Shown: positions 28,416-37,945, counted from the stretch's first letter. The stretch is DNA of 64,000 bases from Limimaricola sp. (GCF_016125575.1 NZ_WGLM01000002.1:310001-374000), one strand, 5' to 3'. Notes: generated by a model not told the origin, from the letters alone. Numbers and translations are program-made.

Positions 28416-28925
28416 TCAGTCGCGCTGCTCGCGCAGGGCTTTGAGCCGCGCGCGCACTTCCCCGATCAGTACGCGCCGTTCCTCTTCCGTCAGGAATGCG
28501 CCCAATTCGACCGTGCGGCCGGCACCCTGAAGTGTCAGGTAATCCTTGACCGGCCCGCCCTCGGGCAACAGGTCGGCGCGGACCCAGAAAGGGTTCGCCT
28601 CCCATTCCTGTTTCGGGCCGCGCGGGTTGTAACGGACAAGGTGCATCCGGTCGGGCCAGAACCGCAATTCTTCCAGGGTCGAGCCGTCGCGGTAGCTGCG
28701 TTGCAGCGCCCACCACAGCCCCGCGATTGTCGCGACGAGGAAGGGCAGCAACCCCCACAGCACCGGCGAGCCCAGCACCGCCATCAGCGGCAGGCCGATC
28801 ACCGCCGCGCTTATGCCCACGAAGATGACAAAGCCCTTCTTGGGAAGCGAGCGGTAGGGCCAAAGATGCAGCTCGGCCAGCGGCGCGGCGGCATCGGCGA
28901 CAGGGGTGATCCATTCGTAGGGCAT
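28416..28925 (-). CDS. DUF2244 integral membrane protein
   Basis: 169 residues. Two adjacent transmembrane helices in the first third (GFVIFVGISAAVIGLPLMAV and WGLLPFLVATIAGLWWAL), then a soluble part starting with LEELRFWPDRMHLVRYNPRG and FWVRADLLPEG, which matches the DUF2244 pattern. Function unknown; in many alphaproteobacteria it lies next to cytochrome c oxidase genes, as here downstream of ctaD after a strong terminator. The ATG at 28925 was chosen; an in-frame TTG at 28958 would overlap the ctaD terminator. Confidence 0.85.
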   Translation of the reverse strand: MPYEWITPVADAAAPLAELHLWPYRSLPKKGFVIFVGISAAVIGLPLMAVLGSPVLWGLLPFLVATIAGLWWALQRSYRDGSTLEELRFWPDRMHLVRYNPRGPKQEWEANPFWVRADLLPEGGPVKDYLTLQGAGRTVELGAFLTEEERRVLIGEVRARLKALREQRD

Positions 28926-28956
28926 TGGCGCGGGCGGCTGGGTCCGGTTGGGGGGC

Positions 28957-28992
28957 AAAGAAAAGGCCCCCGGATCTTGCGAGCCGGGGGCC
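28957..28992 (-). terminator. rho-independent terminator of ctaD
   Basis: A perfect 9-bp stem, GGCCCCCGG (28965-28973) with CCGGGGGCC (28984-28992). On the minus strand it is followed by TTTTCTTT. One of the clearest terminators in the window. Confidence 0.85.
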
Positions 28993-29015
28993 TAGAAGGT
29001 CAGGTCAGGCCCGGC

Positions 29016-30689
29016 CTAGTGAGCGTGGGAATGGTCCCAGTCGCTCTGCTTGGCCAGCGTTTCGAACGTGTGTTCGGGTGGCGGGCAGGGCAGGGTCCAT
29101 TCCAGCGTGTCGGCCCATTCGTTCCACGGATTGTTCACGGTGATCTTCTTTCCGTAGAACAGCGTGTAAAACAGCACCACGATGAAGAACAGGAACGAGG
29201 CGAAGCTGATGAAGGCGCCGATCGACGACAGGTGGTTCCAGTAGGCGAAAGCCTCCGGGTAATCGATGTAGCGCCGCGGCATGCCCTGACGACCAAGGAA
29301 GTGCTGCGGGAAGAACGTCAGGTTCGCACCGATGAACATGGCGAAGAAGTGGATCTTGCCCGCCCATTCCGGCATCATCTTGCCCGAGAACTTGGGCAGG
29401 TAGAAATAGATGCCGGCGAAGATGGCGAAGACCGCGCCAAGGCTCATCACGTAGTGGAAGTGCGCCACGACGTAGTAGGTGTCGTGATAGACCCGGTCCA
29501 CGCCCGCCTGGCTGAGCACCACGCCGGTCACGCCGCCGACGGTGAAAAGGAACAGGAAGCCGAAGGCCCAGAGCATCGGTGTCTTGAACTCGACCGAGCC
29601 GCCCCACATCGTCGCGATCCACGAGAAGATCTTGATGCCGGTGGGCACCGCGATGACCATCGTGGCCAGCATGAAGTAGGACTGCTGGGTCAGCGACATG
29701 CCCACGGTGTACATGTGGTGCGCCCAGACGACGAAGCCCAGCACGCCGATGGCGACCATCGCGTAGACCATCGGCAGGTAGCCAAAGACCGGCTTCTTCG
29801 AGAAGGTCGAGACGACGTGGCTGATGATGCCGAAGCCGGGGATGATGATGATGTAGACCTCGGGGTGGCCGAAGAACCACAGGATGTGCTGGTAAAGGAT
29901 CGGGTCACCGCCGCCTTCGGGTTGGAAGAAAGTGGTGCCGAAGTTGCGGTCGGTCAGCAGCATGGTGATGGCGCCCGCAAGCACCGGCAGCGCCAGCAGG
30001 ATCAACCATGCGGTCACGAAGATCGACCACGAGAACAGCGGCACCTTGTGCAGGGTCATGCCCGGCGTGCGCATGTTGAGGAAGGTGGTGATCATGTTGA
30101 TCGCGCCGAGGATCGACGAGATACCCGACAGGTGAACGGCGAAGATCGCGAGGTCCATGGCGTAGCCCGCGCTTTGCGTCGATAGCGGCGGGTAAAGAAC
30201 CCAGCCAACGCCGGCGCCCAGCCCGCCCTCGCCACCCGGCGAGAACATCGAGGCGACACCCAGCGAGGTGCCCGCCACGAACAGCCAGTAGCTGAGGTTG
30301 TTCAGACGCGGGAAGGCCATGTCGGGCGCGCCGATCTGCAGCGGCATCAGGTAGTTGCCGAAGCCGCCGAACAGCGCGGGAATGACAACGAAGAACATCA
30401 TAAGCACGCCGTGATACGTGATCAGCACGTTCCACAAGTGCCCGTCGGGGGTACAGGGCTGCGTGGCATCGGGGATCAGGCGCATCCCTTCGGCGCACAT
30501 GAACTGGACGCCCGGATACATCAGCTCCATCCGCATGTAGACGGTGAAGGTGACCGAGATCAGACCGACGAAACCGGCGGTGAACAGGTACAGGACCCCG
30601 ATGTCCTTGTGGTTGGTGGACATGAACCAGCGGGAAAAGAAACTCCGCTTGTGATCGTGATCATGGCCGTGAATGGCGGCGTCTGCCAT
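29016..30689 (-). CDS. ctaD: cytochrome c oxidase subunit I (aa3 type)
   Basis: 557 residues with twelve transmembrane helices, the catalytic subunit reducing O2 to water. Heme and copper ligands are visible: [13 protein letters not shown] (low-spin heme His), [13 protein letters not shown] (CuB His plus cross-linked Tyr), [10 protein letters not shown] (CuB His pair) and [16 protein letters not shown] (heme a/a3 His pair). The D-channel wording [21 protein letters not shown] is typical of A1-type oxidases. The start codon follows GAGGGAGAG. Subunits II and III are not adjacent, normal for Rhodobacteraceae, where ctaD is often alone. Confidence 0.98.
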   Translation of the reverse strand: MADAAIHGHDHDHKRSFFSRWFMSTNHKDIGVLYLFTAGFVGLISVTFTVYMRMELMYPGVQFMCAEGMRLIPDATQPCTPDGHLWNVLITYHGVLMMFFVVIPALFGGFGNYLMPLQIGAPDMAFPRLNNLSYWLFVAGTSLGVASMFSPGGEGGLGAGVGWVLYPPLSTQSAGYAMDLAIFAVHLSGISSILGAINMITTFLNMRTPGMTLHKVPLFSWSIFVTAWLILLALPVLAGAITMLLTDRNFGTTFFQPEGGGDPILYQHILWFFGHPEVYIIIIPGFGIISHVVSTFSKKPVFGYLPMVYAMVAIGVLGFVVWAHHMYTVGMSLTQQSYFMLATMVIAVPTGIKIFSWIATMWGGSVEFKTPMLWAFGFLFLFTVGGVTGVVLSQAGVDRVYHDTYYVVAHFHYVMSLGAVFAIFAGIYFYLPKFSGKMMPEWAGKIHFFAMFIGANLTFFPQHFLGRQGMPRRYIDYPEAFAYWNHLSSIGAFISFASFLFFIVVLFYTLFYGKKITVNNPWNEWADTLEWTLPCPPPEHTFETLAKQSDWDHSHAH

Positions 30690-30768
30690 GTGGCTCTCCC
30701 TCTTGGCTACTCGTTGGCCGCACGGATCTTGGTGACCGAGTCACATTGCGCCCGGCGGCTTTGGGTTG

Positions 30769-30797
30769 GTTCTAGTGGCTCACGCCCGGGGGAGCAA
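30769..30797 (-). promoter_or_regulatory. candidate ctaD promoter
   Basis: On the minus strand TTGCTC (30797-30792), a 17-base spacer, and TAGAAC (30774-30769), about 80 bases upstream of the ctaD start. Moderate match only. Confidence 0.35.
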
Positions 30798-30874
30798 TAT
30801 TGGAAAGCCGTGATGGCTTGGGTTAAATTGGCGCAGGGCGCGCCGATGGGCAGTTGCCGGGAAAGGAGCCTTCA

Positions 30875-31261
30875 ATGGGTTTGTCGATGACCGTGCTGGC
30901 GGTGCTGGCGCTCTATCTCTTGCAGCTTTTCCTTCAGGAAACCTCGCGATTCGGCTTCGACCTGGGCGGGATCGTCGGCAATCGCGACCGGCTGCCGCCC
31001 CTCTCCGTTTACGCTGGCCGTTTGGAACGCGCCAAGGACAACATGCGCGAGGCGCTGCCGCTGTTTCTGGGGTTGGCGATGCTCAGCCTTGTCCGTCCCG
31101 AGGTGCCGGAATTGGCTCGACAGGGAGCGTTGTTTTTTCTTGTCGCACGGGTGCTTTACGTGCCGGCCTATCTCAGCGGCGTGCCACTGCTGCGCTCTGT
31201 CCTCTGGCTTTCGGGGATCGCCGGTCTGCTGATGATGGGCTGGCCAATTCTGGCGGGTTAG
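30875..31261 (+). CDS. MAPEG-family membrane protein
   Basis: 128 residues, four hydrophobic helices. The start MGLSMTVLAVLALYLLQLF follows AAGGAG. Family pattern: GNRDRLPPLSVYAGRLERAKDNMREALPLFLGLAML (the E/R-rich loop between helices 1 and 2), then FFLVARVLYVPAYLSGVPLLRS. Eukaryotic MAPEG proteins use glutathione; bacterial ones are mostly uncharacterised. It is convergent with lipB; the two stop codons form one palindrome (TAGGCGCGCCTA, 31259-31270). Confidence 0.9.
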   Translation: MGLSMTVLAVLALYLLQLFLQETSRFGFDLGGIVGNRDRLPPLSVYAGRLERAKDNMREALPLFLGLAMLSLVRPEVPELARQGALFFLVARVLYVPAYLSGVPLLRSVLWLSGIAGLLMMGWPILAG

Positions 31262-31267
31262 GCGCGC

Positions 31268-31927
31268 CTAGCTGCCGCGCGGTGTCATTGCCGCGTCGAA
31301 CGTGCGGCGCAGCGCCACGTCGAGATCGGTCATCGTCACCGGCAGGCCCAGATCGACAAGGCTGGTGACGCCATGTTCGCGGATACCGCAAGGCACGATG
31401 CCGGAGAAATGGCCAAGGTCGGGATCGACGTTGATCGACAAGCCGTGAAAGCTGACCCATTTGCGCAGGCGGATGCCGATCGCGGCAATCTTGTCCTCGC
31501 GCGGGCTGCCGTCGGGGCCGGGCGCCTTGTCGGGCCGTTCCACCCAGACGCCCACGCGGCCCTCGCGGATATGCCCGGTCACACCGAACGCGGCCAGCGT
31601 GGATATGATCCAGCCTTCGAGGTCCTGCACGAAGCGGCGCACGTCATGGCCGCGCGCGCCCACATCCAGCATGACGTAGACCACGCGCTGGCCGGGACCG
31701 TGATAGGTGTATTGCCCGCCGCGCTTGGTGTCGAAGACGGGAAAACGGCCGGGATCGGTCAGATCAGCGGGTTTGGCACTGGTCCCGGCGGTGTAAAGCG
31801 GCGGATGCTCGACCAGCCAGACGCATTCGTCCGCCTGCCCCGCGGCAATGGCCTGCGCGCGCGCTTCCATGAACGCCTCGGCCTCCCGGTAACCGGTCAG
31901 CCCCTCGCTGGTCTTCCATTCCACCAC
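31268..31927 (-). CDS. lipB: octanoyl-[acyl-carrier-protein]:protein octanoyltransferase
   Basis: 219 residues from the GTG at 31927 ([13 protein letters not shown]), which follows GGGAGAG by 6 bases; a longer ATG start at 31996 adds 23 basic residues with no ribosome site. LipB moves octanoyl from ACP to apo-lipoyl proteins. The active-site cysteine is in [17 protein letters not shown] and the partner lysine in [17 protein letters not shown]. Substrate loop: [20 protein letters not shown]. Confidence 0.93.
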   Translation of the reverse strand: MVEWKTSEGLTGYREAEAFMEARAQAIAAGQADECVWLVEHPPLYTAGTSAKPADLTDPGRFPVFDTKRGGQYTYHGPGQRVVYVMLDVGARGHDVRRFVQDLEGWIISTLAAFGVTGHIREGRVGVWVERPDKAPGPDGSPREDKIAAIGIRLRKWVSFHGLSINVDPDLGHFSGIVPCGIREHGVTSLVDLGLPVTMTDLDVALRRTFDAAMTPRGS

Positions 31928-32035
31928 GGCCGCTCTCCCGCCCTGTCTTTTTCCGCCTTTTTCGACTCGGACGAAATTCAAACGGCGTGTTATCATCGGT
32001 CATATTGTTTGACCATTGTTGGGGGGATTTTGAGG

Positions 32036-33313
32036 ATGTCGAGACGTTCCATCTTGGCTGCGGCCCTTGTTGCTGCCGTCATGTCCATGCCGGCTGAAAG
32101 GGTGATGGCCGACAGCAACGGGGTGCTGGGCGGACTGATCATCGGCGGCCTGATCGGGAGTGCGATTGCAAACAACAATCGGCGGACAGTGCGCGGCACA
32201 AGTTACAGTTCCGCCACGCTGAACGCCAACCGCGAGACACAGACGGCCCTGAATTATTTCGACTTTCCGGTGGGTTATGTCGACGGCGTGCTAGGCCGCA
32301 ACTCGCGCACCGCGATCGCCAATTACCAGAGTTTCCTTGGCTACGAACCGACGGGCGAGCTGACCGAATACCAGCGCTCGATGCTGGTGGACGCGTATCA
32401 CTGGGCCTCGGCTGGCGGGGTCGATCCGGCCGTGATGGCGCAGGGCCCGCGTGGTGTGCTGCAATATTACCGCGACGAGCGGACAGGCGCGCCCAAGGTC
32501 GTTCAAGAGGCGCCACTGCCCGACGCCGCGCCGGCCGCCGATGCCCGGCAGGCAGATGCCCGGCAGGCCGATGCCGCCCCGGCGCTGCCCAACTTCATGG
32601 GCGCGGCCAGCGCGCAGCCCTCGCTGGCGTCGAACTGCAACAAGGTCAGCCTGATCACGAACGCCAATGGCGGCTTTGCCACGGTTGCGACGATGACCGA
32701 TGCCGATTTCACGCTGAACGAGCAGTTTTGCCTTGCCCGGACCTACGCGATTTCGCAGGGCGAGGATCTCGCCGCGGAGGTGCAGGGCTTCACGCCCGAT
32801 CAGATCGCGACGCAATGCGCCAGTTTCGGCCCCGCGATGAAGGACGAGATCGCCGCATTGTCGCTGCAGCCGCGCGACGCGGTGCTGCAACAGGTCAGCG
32901 CCTTTGTGCTGAAGACCGGGATGGCCCCGGCACAGCTGTCGGCGACGGCGCGAATCTGTCTCTCGGTCGGCTACCGCACGGACGCGATGGATGTCGCGAT
33001 CGGCTCGGCGCTGTTGCTGACGGCGCTGGGCGAAAAACCCTATGCCGAGCTTATCGGCCATCATTTGGCCGAAGGGTTTGGGACGGCACGGCGGCCTGAC
33101 CTTGCGATGGCATGGTACCAAAGCGCCTTCGACGCGCTGGCTGCGGGTACCCCTGCCGTCTTTGCACCAACCCAGCCCGATCGCCTGCAATTGCTGCAAA
33201 AAGCAGCTTTCCAGGCCTCCGGCATGTCCTCGCCCCACGGCTCTGCCGACAATGTGGCGCCCAGCTCGGTGCCGGTCGCGCTGCCCTCGTTCGGGGTGAC
33301 GACCGGGCAATAG
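32036..33313 (+). CDS. secreted peptidoglycan-binding domain protein
   Basis: 425 residues. Signal peptide at 1-25 (MSRRSILAAALVAAVMSMPAERVMA), a glycine-zipper-like segment (GVLGGLIIGGLIGSAIANNN) that may insert in a membrane, and a peptidoglycan-binding type 1 domain (NYFDFPVGYVDGVLGRNSRTAIANYQSFLGYEPTGEL). A low-complexity linker with the 15-base tandem unit encoding ADARQ follows, then a largely helical C-terminal half with three or four cysteines and no recognised domain. Likely periplasmic, wall-bound. The ATG at 32036 follows a run of six Gs; a longer antisense-to-lipB frame upstream is rejected. Confidence 0.8.
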   Translation: MSRRSILAAALVAAVMSMPAERVMADSNGVLGGLIIGGLIGSAIANNNRRTVRGTSYSSATLNANRETQTALNYFDFPVGYVDGVLGRNSRTAIANYQSFLGYEPTGELTEYQRSMLVDAYHWASAGGVDPAVMAQGPRGVLQYYRDERTGAPKVVQEAPLPDAAPAADARQADARQADAAPALPNFMGAASAQPSLASNCNKVSLITNANGGFATVATMTDADFTLNEQFCLARTYAISQGEDLAAEVQGFTPDQIATQCASFGPAMKDEIAALSLQPRDAVLQQVSAFVLKTGMAPAQLSATARICLSVGYRTDAMDVAIGSALLLTALGEKPYAELIGHHLAEGFGTARRPDLAMAWYQSAFDALAAGTPAVFAPTQPDRLQLLQKAAFQASGMSSPHGSADNVAPSSVPVALPSFGVTTGQ

Positions 33314-33368
33314 ACGGGCGTCGGCCCAGCGGTCATGTCGATTGCCGGGCCGGCTCGCGAAAAACCGC

Positions 33369-33397
33369 TTCACAACCTTCTTGGGAGCCGGTAAGAG
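33369..33397 (+). promoter_or_regulatory. tRNA-Leu promoter
   Basis: TTCACA (33369-33374), a 17-base spacer, and TAAGAG (33392-33397), about 23 bases before the mature 5' end of the tRNA. Confidence 0.45.
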
Positions 33398-33419
33398 ACC
33401 GCCCACCAAGCCTTGGCGT

Positions 33420-33506
33420 GCGGTCGTGGCGGAATTGGTAGACGCGCAGCGTTGAGGTCGCTGTTCCTTAACCGGAGTGGAAGTTCGAGTCTTCTCGACC
33501 GCACCA
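33420..33506 (+). tRNA. tRNA-Leu, anticodon GAG
   Basis: The acceptor stem GCGGTCG (33420-33426) pairs with CGACCGC. The anticodon stem CAGCG/CGCTG encloses the loop TTGAGGT, giving anticodon GAG, which reads CUC and CUU. A long variable arm typical of class II tRNAs, a T-arm GGAAG-TTCGAGT-CTTCT and an encoded CCA (33504-33506) complete it. Confidence 0.95.
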
Positions 33507-33558
33507 ACATCTCGCCCGAAGGCGGGAATATCTCTGAAAAAGCAGATACCTCGCCTGT

Positions 33559-34488
33559 TCAGGGCAGGATTGCGAGCCAGCCCCAGACCGACAGCACCGA
33601 CAGCGCCGTGCCGATTAGCACGGCCGAGGCCGCGACGCGGCGCGCGCGGCCATACATGTTGGCGAACACATAGGCATTCACCCCCGGCGCCATCGACGAC
33701 GTGATGATGGCCGAGCGAAACTCGGCCGTGCTCAGCCCCAAGGCGCTGCCCAGCATCCAGACCACCGCCGGGTGCAGCAGCAGCGAGCAGCCGGTGATGT
33801 AGAGAATCGTGCGCAAGTCGCCTTCGGGCCGGTAGCGGTAGAGGACGCCGCCAAGGCCGAAGAGCGCCGCGGGAAGTGCTGCGCGCGTCATCAGGTCTAT
33901 CGCGTCCGCCAGCACGCCGGGGACGTGGTAGCCCGAGAGATTCACCGCGAAACCCAGCGCGATGCCGATCACCAGCGCGTTGCGGAACATCGCCCGCAAC
34001 ACCTTGGCCGGCAGCAGCGCCAGCGAGGCGCCGCGCGCACGCACGATCTCCATCGTGGTGATGCCGACCGCGTAGCAGAAGGGCGCGTGAAACGAGATGA
34101 TCGCGTAATTGGCGGTGAGGGCGCCCGCGCCATAGGCCCGTTCGGTAATCGGCAGGCCGAGGAGCAGCGAGTTGGAGAAAAGCCCGACAAAGCCGATCGC
34201 CACCGCGTCTTCCCAGTCGCGCTTGAAGATCAGCCGCGCGCCCGCAAGCCCCGCGGCGAAACCCATCAACGCGCCCGCGTAGAAGCTGCCCAGAAGCGGC
34301 AGGTTGAAGCTTTGCCCCAGATCGAGGGTAGAAATCGCGCGGAACAGCAGGCAGGGCAGCGCGAAGCCCTGGGTGAACTTCATCAGCCCGTCGACGCCCG
34401 AATCGGAAAACAGGCCGCGCCAGACCGCGACATAGCCGAAGCACAGCACGATGAAGACCGGCAGGACGACGTCGAGCAGAACGCTCAT
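33559..34488 (-). CDS. AEC-family (auxin efflux carrier-like) transporter
   Basis: 309 residues, about ten transmembrane helices in two five-helix halves. Start MSVLLDVVLPVFIVLCFGYVAVWRG; half-way HAPFCYAVGITTMEIV; second half MFRNALVIGIALGFAVNLSGYHVPGVLADAI and GCSLLLHPAVVWMLGSALG, matching the AEC pattern. Bacterial members carry malate, malonate or related dicarboxylates, or amino acids; the substrate is not readable. A REP-like repeat separates it from the metallo-hydrolase gene upstream. Confidence 0.88.
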   Translation of the reverse strand: MSVLLDVVLPVFIVLCFGYVAVWRGLFSDSGVDGLMKFTQGFALPCLLFRAISTLDLGQSFNLPLLGSFYAGALMGFAAGLAGARLIFKRDWEDAVAIGFVGLFSNSLLLGLPITERAYGAGALTANYAIISFHAPFCYAVGITTMEIVRARGASLALLPAKVLRAMFRNALVIGIALGFAVNLSGYHVPGVLADAIDLMTRAALPAALFGLGGVLYRYRPEGDLRTILYITGCSLLLHPAVVWMLGSALGLSTAEFRSAIITSSMAPGVNAYVFANMYGRARRVAASAVLIGTALSVLSVWGWLAILP

Positions 34489-34503
34489 GTCGCGGCGGCC
34501 GGG

Positions 34504-34556
34504 GCGGGGGGCCAGCCCCCCGCAGCCCCCCGGAGTATTTGCGGCCAGAAGAAGGG
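34504..34556 (-). repeat. REP-like repeat with terminator hairpin, copy B
   Basis: On the minus strand it starts CCCTTCTTCTGGCCGCAAAT, continues ACTCCGGGGGG, and ends in the hairpin GCGGGGGG/CCCCCCGC with loop CTGG. It differs from copy A (21869-21919) at only a few positions. Between the AEC gene and the MBL hydrolase gene, both leftward. Confidence 0.7.
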
Positions 34557-34564
34557 CAGGGCCG

Positions 34565-35362
34565 TCACAGCGGGAAGCTCAGCGTCATGCCGTCATGGGC
34601 GGGGGTGACGTTGGCGGGCGTCTCGGCCTCAAGCGTGTCGAAGTCGAGATCGACATGCAGGTCGGTCAGGACGGCGAGGCGCGGCCGGGCGCGAGCGATC
34701 CAGTCCAGCGTCTGGGCGAGGTGGGCATGGGTAGGGTGCGGTTTGCGCCGCAGCGCGTCGACGATCCAGCACTCCAGCCCGTGCAGGTGCGCCCAGGCCT
34801 CTTCGGGGATGTCGGAGACGTCGGGCATATAGGCGACATCGGCCACGCGCAGGCCTTGCGCGTCGATGTTGCCATGGGTGACGGCGAAAGGCGTGATGTC
34901 GATCGGGCCGCCGGCGCCGGTGATGCGGAACGGGCCCTCGATGGTGTTGAGGTCGAGGATCGGCGGGTAGCTGGACCCGCGCGGCTGCACGAAGGCGTAG
35001 CCGAAGCGGTTCAGCAGCGCCTCTGTCGTGGCGGGATCGGCCCAGACCTGAAGGCGTGCGCGCATGTTGAAGACGATCATGCGCAGGTCGTCGATGCCGT
35101 GGACATGATCGGCATGGGCGTGGGTGTAGACCACCGCGTCAAGCGCGCCCACGCCGGCGTCGAGCAGCTGCATGCGCAGGTCGGGCGAGGTATCGACGAG
35201 GACGCGGGTGGTGCCGCCGGCATCCTCGCGCGTCAGCAGGATCGAGCAGCGGCGGCGGCTGTTCTTGGGGTTGGCCGAGTCGCAATCGCCCCAGTCGCCG
35301 CCGATGCGCGGCACCCCGCCGGACGAGCCGCAGCCAAGGATGGTGACCGTGAGCGTCGCCAT
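34565..35362 (-). CDS. MBL-fold metallo-hydrolase, PhnP-like
   Basis: 265 residues. The first strand region TVTILGCGSSGGVPRIGGDWGDCD and NSRRRCSILL are characteristic of the PhnP/phosphoribosyl cyclic phosphodiesterase branch. The dinuclear metal motif is YTHAHADHVHGIDDLR (HxHxDH), with further ligands in VTHGN and LTDLHVDLDFD. It probably hydrolyses a cyclic phosphodiester or small phosphate ester. Its ATG overlaps the stop of tatD (TGATG), and it is the last gene of the leftward series. Confidence 0.88.
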   Translation of the reverse strand: MATLTVTILGCGSSGGVPRIGGDWGDCDSANPKNSRRRCSILLTREDAGGTTRVLVDTSPDLRMQLLDAGVGALDAVVYTHAHADHVHGIDDLRMIVFNMRARLQVWADPATTEALLNRFGYAFVQPRGSSYPPILDLNTIEGPFRITGAGGPIDITPFAVTHGNIDAQGLRVADVAYMPDVSDIPEEAWAHLHGLECWIVDALRRKPHPTHAHLAQTLDWIARARPRLAVLTDLHVDLDFDTLEAETPANVTPAHDGMTLSFPL

Positions 35363-36201
35363 CAGGCAGCACCTTCGTTGCGCGCGGCGCGGGTAAAGAG
35401 CCTGTCGAAATTGGCCGATGTCAGCGCGGCGAAGGCGGCGTAGTCCATCCCCATCACCTCGGCGCCGACGCGGGCGGTCAGCGCGACGTGGGCGGGTTCG
35501 TTACGCTTGCCGCGATGGGGCGGCGGGGCGAGGTAGGGGCTGTCGGTCTCGACCAGCAGACGCTCGGGCGGGCAGGCGGCGAAGATCGCCCGCAGCTCGG
35601 CCGATTTGGGGAAGGTCGCGATGCCCGACATCGACAGGTAGAAGCCGAGATCGAGCGCGGCATGGGCCAGCGCCCGGGACGACGAAAAGCAATGCATGAC
35701 GCAAGAATAGGCGCCGTTGCGGTATTCCTCGGCCAGGATGCGGGCCATGTCGTCGTCTGCGTCGCGGGCGTGGATGATCAGCGGCAGGCCGGTTTCGCGC
35801 GCCGCGGCGATGTGGATGCGCAGCGAGGTCTGCTGGATCGCGGCACTTTCGGCGGTGTAGTGATAATCGAGCCCGGTTTCGCCGATGCCCACGAATTTCG
35901 GATGGCGGGCCAGCGCGACGAGTTGGTCGACGGTGGCCAGCGGTTCTTCGGCCGCGCTCATCGGGTGCGTGCCTGCGGCGTAGAAGACGCCGTCGTAGCT
36001 TTCGGCGATGGCGCGGACCTGCGGTTCCTGCCGCAGGCGGGTGCAGATGGTGACCATGCGGGTGACGCCGGCCGCGCGGGCGCGGGCGATGACGGCGTCA
36101 CGCTCGCCCTCGAAATCGGAAAAATCGAGGTGGCAATGGCTATCCACGACCTCGGGCAGGCCGGTCGGGTGCGGCTGTGTCTCGGGCTGCGGGGGAACCA
36201 T
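35362..36201 (-). CDS. TatD-family metal-dependent DNase
   Basis: 279 residues. The HxH metal site is in VVDSHCHLDFSDFEGE; later ligands are in IGETGLDYHY (Glu), LIIHARDAD (His), MHCFSSS (His) and LVETDSPYLAPPPHRGKRN (Asp). TatD hydrolases act as 3'-5' exonucleases or D-aminoacyl-tRNA-type hydrolases in the cytoplasm. It is placed between holB and the MBL hydrolase, an order common in bacteria (tmk-holB-tatD). Confidence 0.95.
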   Translation of the reverse strand: MVPPQPETQPHPTGLPEVVDSHCHLDFSDFEGERDAVIARARAAGVTRMVTICTRLRQEPQVRAIAESYDGVFYAAGTHPMSAAEEPLATVDQLVALARHPKFVGIGETGLDYHYTAESAAIQQTSLRIHIAAARETGLPLIIHARDADDDMARILAEEYRNGAYSCVMHCFSSSRALAHAALDLGFYLSMSGIATFPKSAELRAIFAACPPERLLVETDSPYLAPPPHRGKRNEPAHVALTARVGAEVMGMDYAAFAALTSANFDRLFTRAARNEGAA

Positions 36202-36212
36202 GCGGGGTTGCC

Positions 36213-37337
36213 TCAGGCTGCGGCGACCGATTGCGCCGTCTCTTCGATCCTGAAGATCATATCGAGGATCAGCGCGGCAGGGTCAAGGTTGACCGCCCGT
36301 CCGCGTTCGGCCCGTGCCCCAAGGTCTTGCTGCGCGACGGCCCAGGCCCGTGCAGCGCCGGCATCTGGCGAGAGGCGGGCGAAAAGCGCGGCCTCGCCGT
36401 CAGCAGCCTCAAGGGCGGGGGGGCCAAGGACACCGGTCCGGGCGAGCCGGGCCAAGGCGAGATCCATCAGCGTGACGGCAAGCGCGAAGCGGCCATCGGT
36501 TCCGCGCCCGGCGCAGCTGTCGGCCAGCCGGATTGCCGCGGGCCGGTCAAGCCGGGGCAGGCCTGCCAGCAGTCCCACCAAATCGCGGTAGAGGGTCAGC
36601 CCATCGCCCTCGATCAGCCGGATCGCATCGCCGACCGAGCCGGCAGCCAGCGCACCCAGCGCATCGGCCTCGGCCGCAGTATGGCCGGCCTGTTCCAGTG
36701 CGGCGCGCAAGTCCGCCGGCGAGAGCGCGGCGCAGCGCAATTCGCGGCAGCGCGACCGGATGGTGGGCAAGAGGCCGGCCGGTCGGTGCGAAACCAGCAG
36801 CAACGTGGCCAGTGCCGGTGGCTCCTCAAGCTCCTTGAGCAGGGCGTTGGCGGCGGCGGGGCCCATCTCGTCGACGCTGTCGACGATCACCACGCGACGG
36901 CCACCATCGGCTGCGGACAGGTGGAAGAAGGATTTCAGCCCGCGCACACGCTCCACCGCGATGGTCTGGCTCAGCCGGTCGCCCTTTTCAGTCGGGCCGC
37001 GGCGCAGAACGTGCAGCCGGGGATGTGCCCCGGCGTGAACAAGCCGGGCATCGGTGTTGCCCTCGGGCAAGGCCAGCGTGTCAGGCGGCGGCGCGGCGAA
37101 AAGTCCGCCCGGTGCGGGCTGGGCCAGCAGGAAGGCGGCGAGTTTCCACGCCAGCGTCGCCTTGCCCACGCCGCGCGGCCCGGTCAGCAGCCAGGCCGAA
37201 TGCAGCCGGTCTGCGCGAAAGGCATCAAGGAAATCCGCCTCGGCATGGGACTGGCCGAAGAGGCGTGCCGCCTCGCGCGGGTGCGGCGCGCCCTCGATGC
37301 GGTCGGGTTCGGGCAGGTCTTCGGGGGCTAGGGCCAT
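36213..37337 (-). CDS. holB: DNA polymerase III delta prime subunit
   Basis: 374 residues. AAA+ clamp-loader subunit: P-loop GPRGVGKATLAWKLA, Walker B-like VVIVDSVDEMGPAAANALLKELEEPP and sensor LLLVSHRPAGLLPTIRSRC with the SRC arginine finger. It opens the beta clamp with tau/gamma and delta at the replication fork. The zinc-finger cysteines common in this family seem absent. Its start overlaps the tmk stop by 10 bases. Confidence 0.94.
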   Translation of the reverse strand: MALAPEDLPEPDRIEGAPHPREAARLFGQSHAEADFLDAFRADRLHSAWLLTGPRGVGKATLAWKLAAFLLAQPAPGGLFAAPPPDTLALPEGNTDARLVHAGAHPRLHVLRRGPTEKGDRLSQTIAVERVRGLKSFFHLSAADGGRRVVIVDSVDEMGPAAANALLKELEEPPALATLLLVSHRPAGLLPTIRSRCRELRCAALSPADLRAALEQAGHTAAEADALGALAAGSVGDAIRLIEGDGLTLYRDLVGLLAGLPRLDRPAAIRLADSCAGRGTDGRFALAVTLMDLALARLARTGVLGPPALEAADGEAALFARLSPDAGAARAWAVAQQDLGARAERGRAVNLDPAALILDMIFRIEETAQSVAAA

Positions 37338-37945
37338 GCGTGGACCCGCGCCAGCACATCGGCCGCGACCACCTCGGCCGGGCGGTTGCCGTCGATCACC
37401 TGACAGCGGGCCGGGGCACTGGCGGCAAGTGCCAGAAATCCCGCGCGCAGGCCATGCTGAAAATCGAGGCCGAATTCTTCGAACCGGTCCTCGCCCGAGC
37501 GGCGGGCAAGGCCGCGGGCCAGCGCGACCTCGGGGTCCATGTCGATGACAAAGGTCAGGTCCGGTTCACGCCCGATCATCAGCGCGTGCAGGCTGTCGAC
37601 GGTGGCGCGCAGGTCGCCTCGCGTTGTGCCTTGGTAGATGCGTGTGGAATCGGCGAATCGATCGCAGATCACGGTTTGCCCGGCGGCCAGCGCGGGGCGG
37701 ATCGTCTTTTCAAGGTGGTCGCGCCGGGCCGCGGTGAACAGCAGGATCTCTGTCTCGGCCGACCAGCGGCCGGGATCACCGGTCAGCAGCAGGGTGCGGA
37801 TTTCCTCGGCGCCAGGGCTGCCGCCGGGTTCGCGCGTCAGCACAACGTCACGACCGGCGGCACGAAGGCTTTCGGCCAGCATCCTTGCCTGGGTCGACTT
37901 GCCCGACCCGTCGATGCCCTCGAATGTGATGAAGGGCGCGCTCAC
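37328..37945 (-). CDS. tmk: thymidylate kinase
   Basis: 205 residues, normal length. Phosphorylates dTMP to dTDP. P-loop FEGIDGSGKSTQARMLAE; base-binding LTREPGGSPGAEEIR; DRF motif ICDRFADSTRIYQG; LID-like DMDPEVALARGLARRSGEDRFE. It sits 14 bases downstream of the carboxypeptidase stop and overlaps holB, so the run from the carboxypeptidase to the MBL hydrolase is probably one transcript. Confidence 0.97.
   Translation of the reverse strand: MSAPFITFEGIDGSGKSTQARMLAESLRAAGRDVVLTREPGGSPGAEEIRTLLLTGDPGRWSAETEILLFTAARRDHLEKTIRPALAAGQTVICDRFADSTRIYQGTTRGDLRATVDSLHALMIGREPDLTFVIDMDPEVALARGLARRSGEDRFEEFGLDFQHGLRAGFLALAASAPARCQVIDGNRPAEVVAADVLARVHAWP

Noticed and set aside
28641-30185. Long plus-strand open frame opposite ctaD
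   Set aside because: Composition-driven shadow rich in charged residues; ctaD on the other strand is unambiguous.
31259-31270. Perfect 12-base palindrome TAGGCGCGCCTA
   Set aside because: It is made of the two facing stop codons of MAPEG and lipB and has no loop, so it is unlikely to be a terminator or operator.
32538-32580. Tandem 15-base repeat
   Set aside because: Only two to three units inside a coding linker (ADARQ repeats); not a CRISPR or regulatory array.
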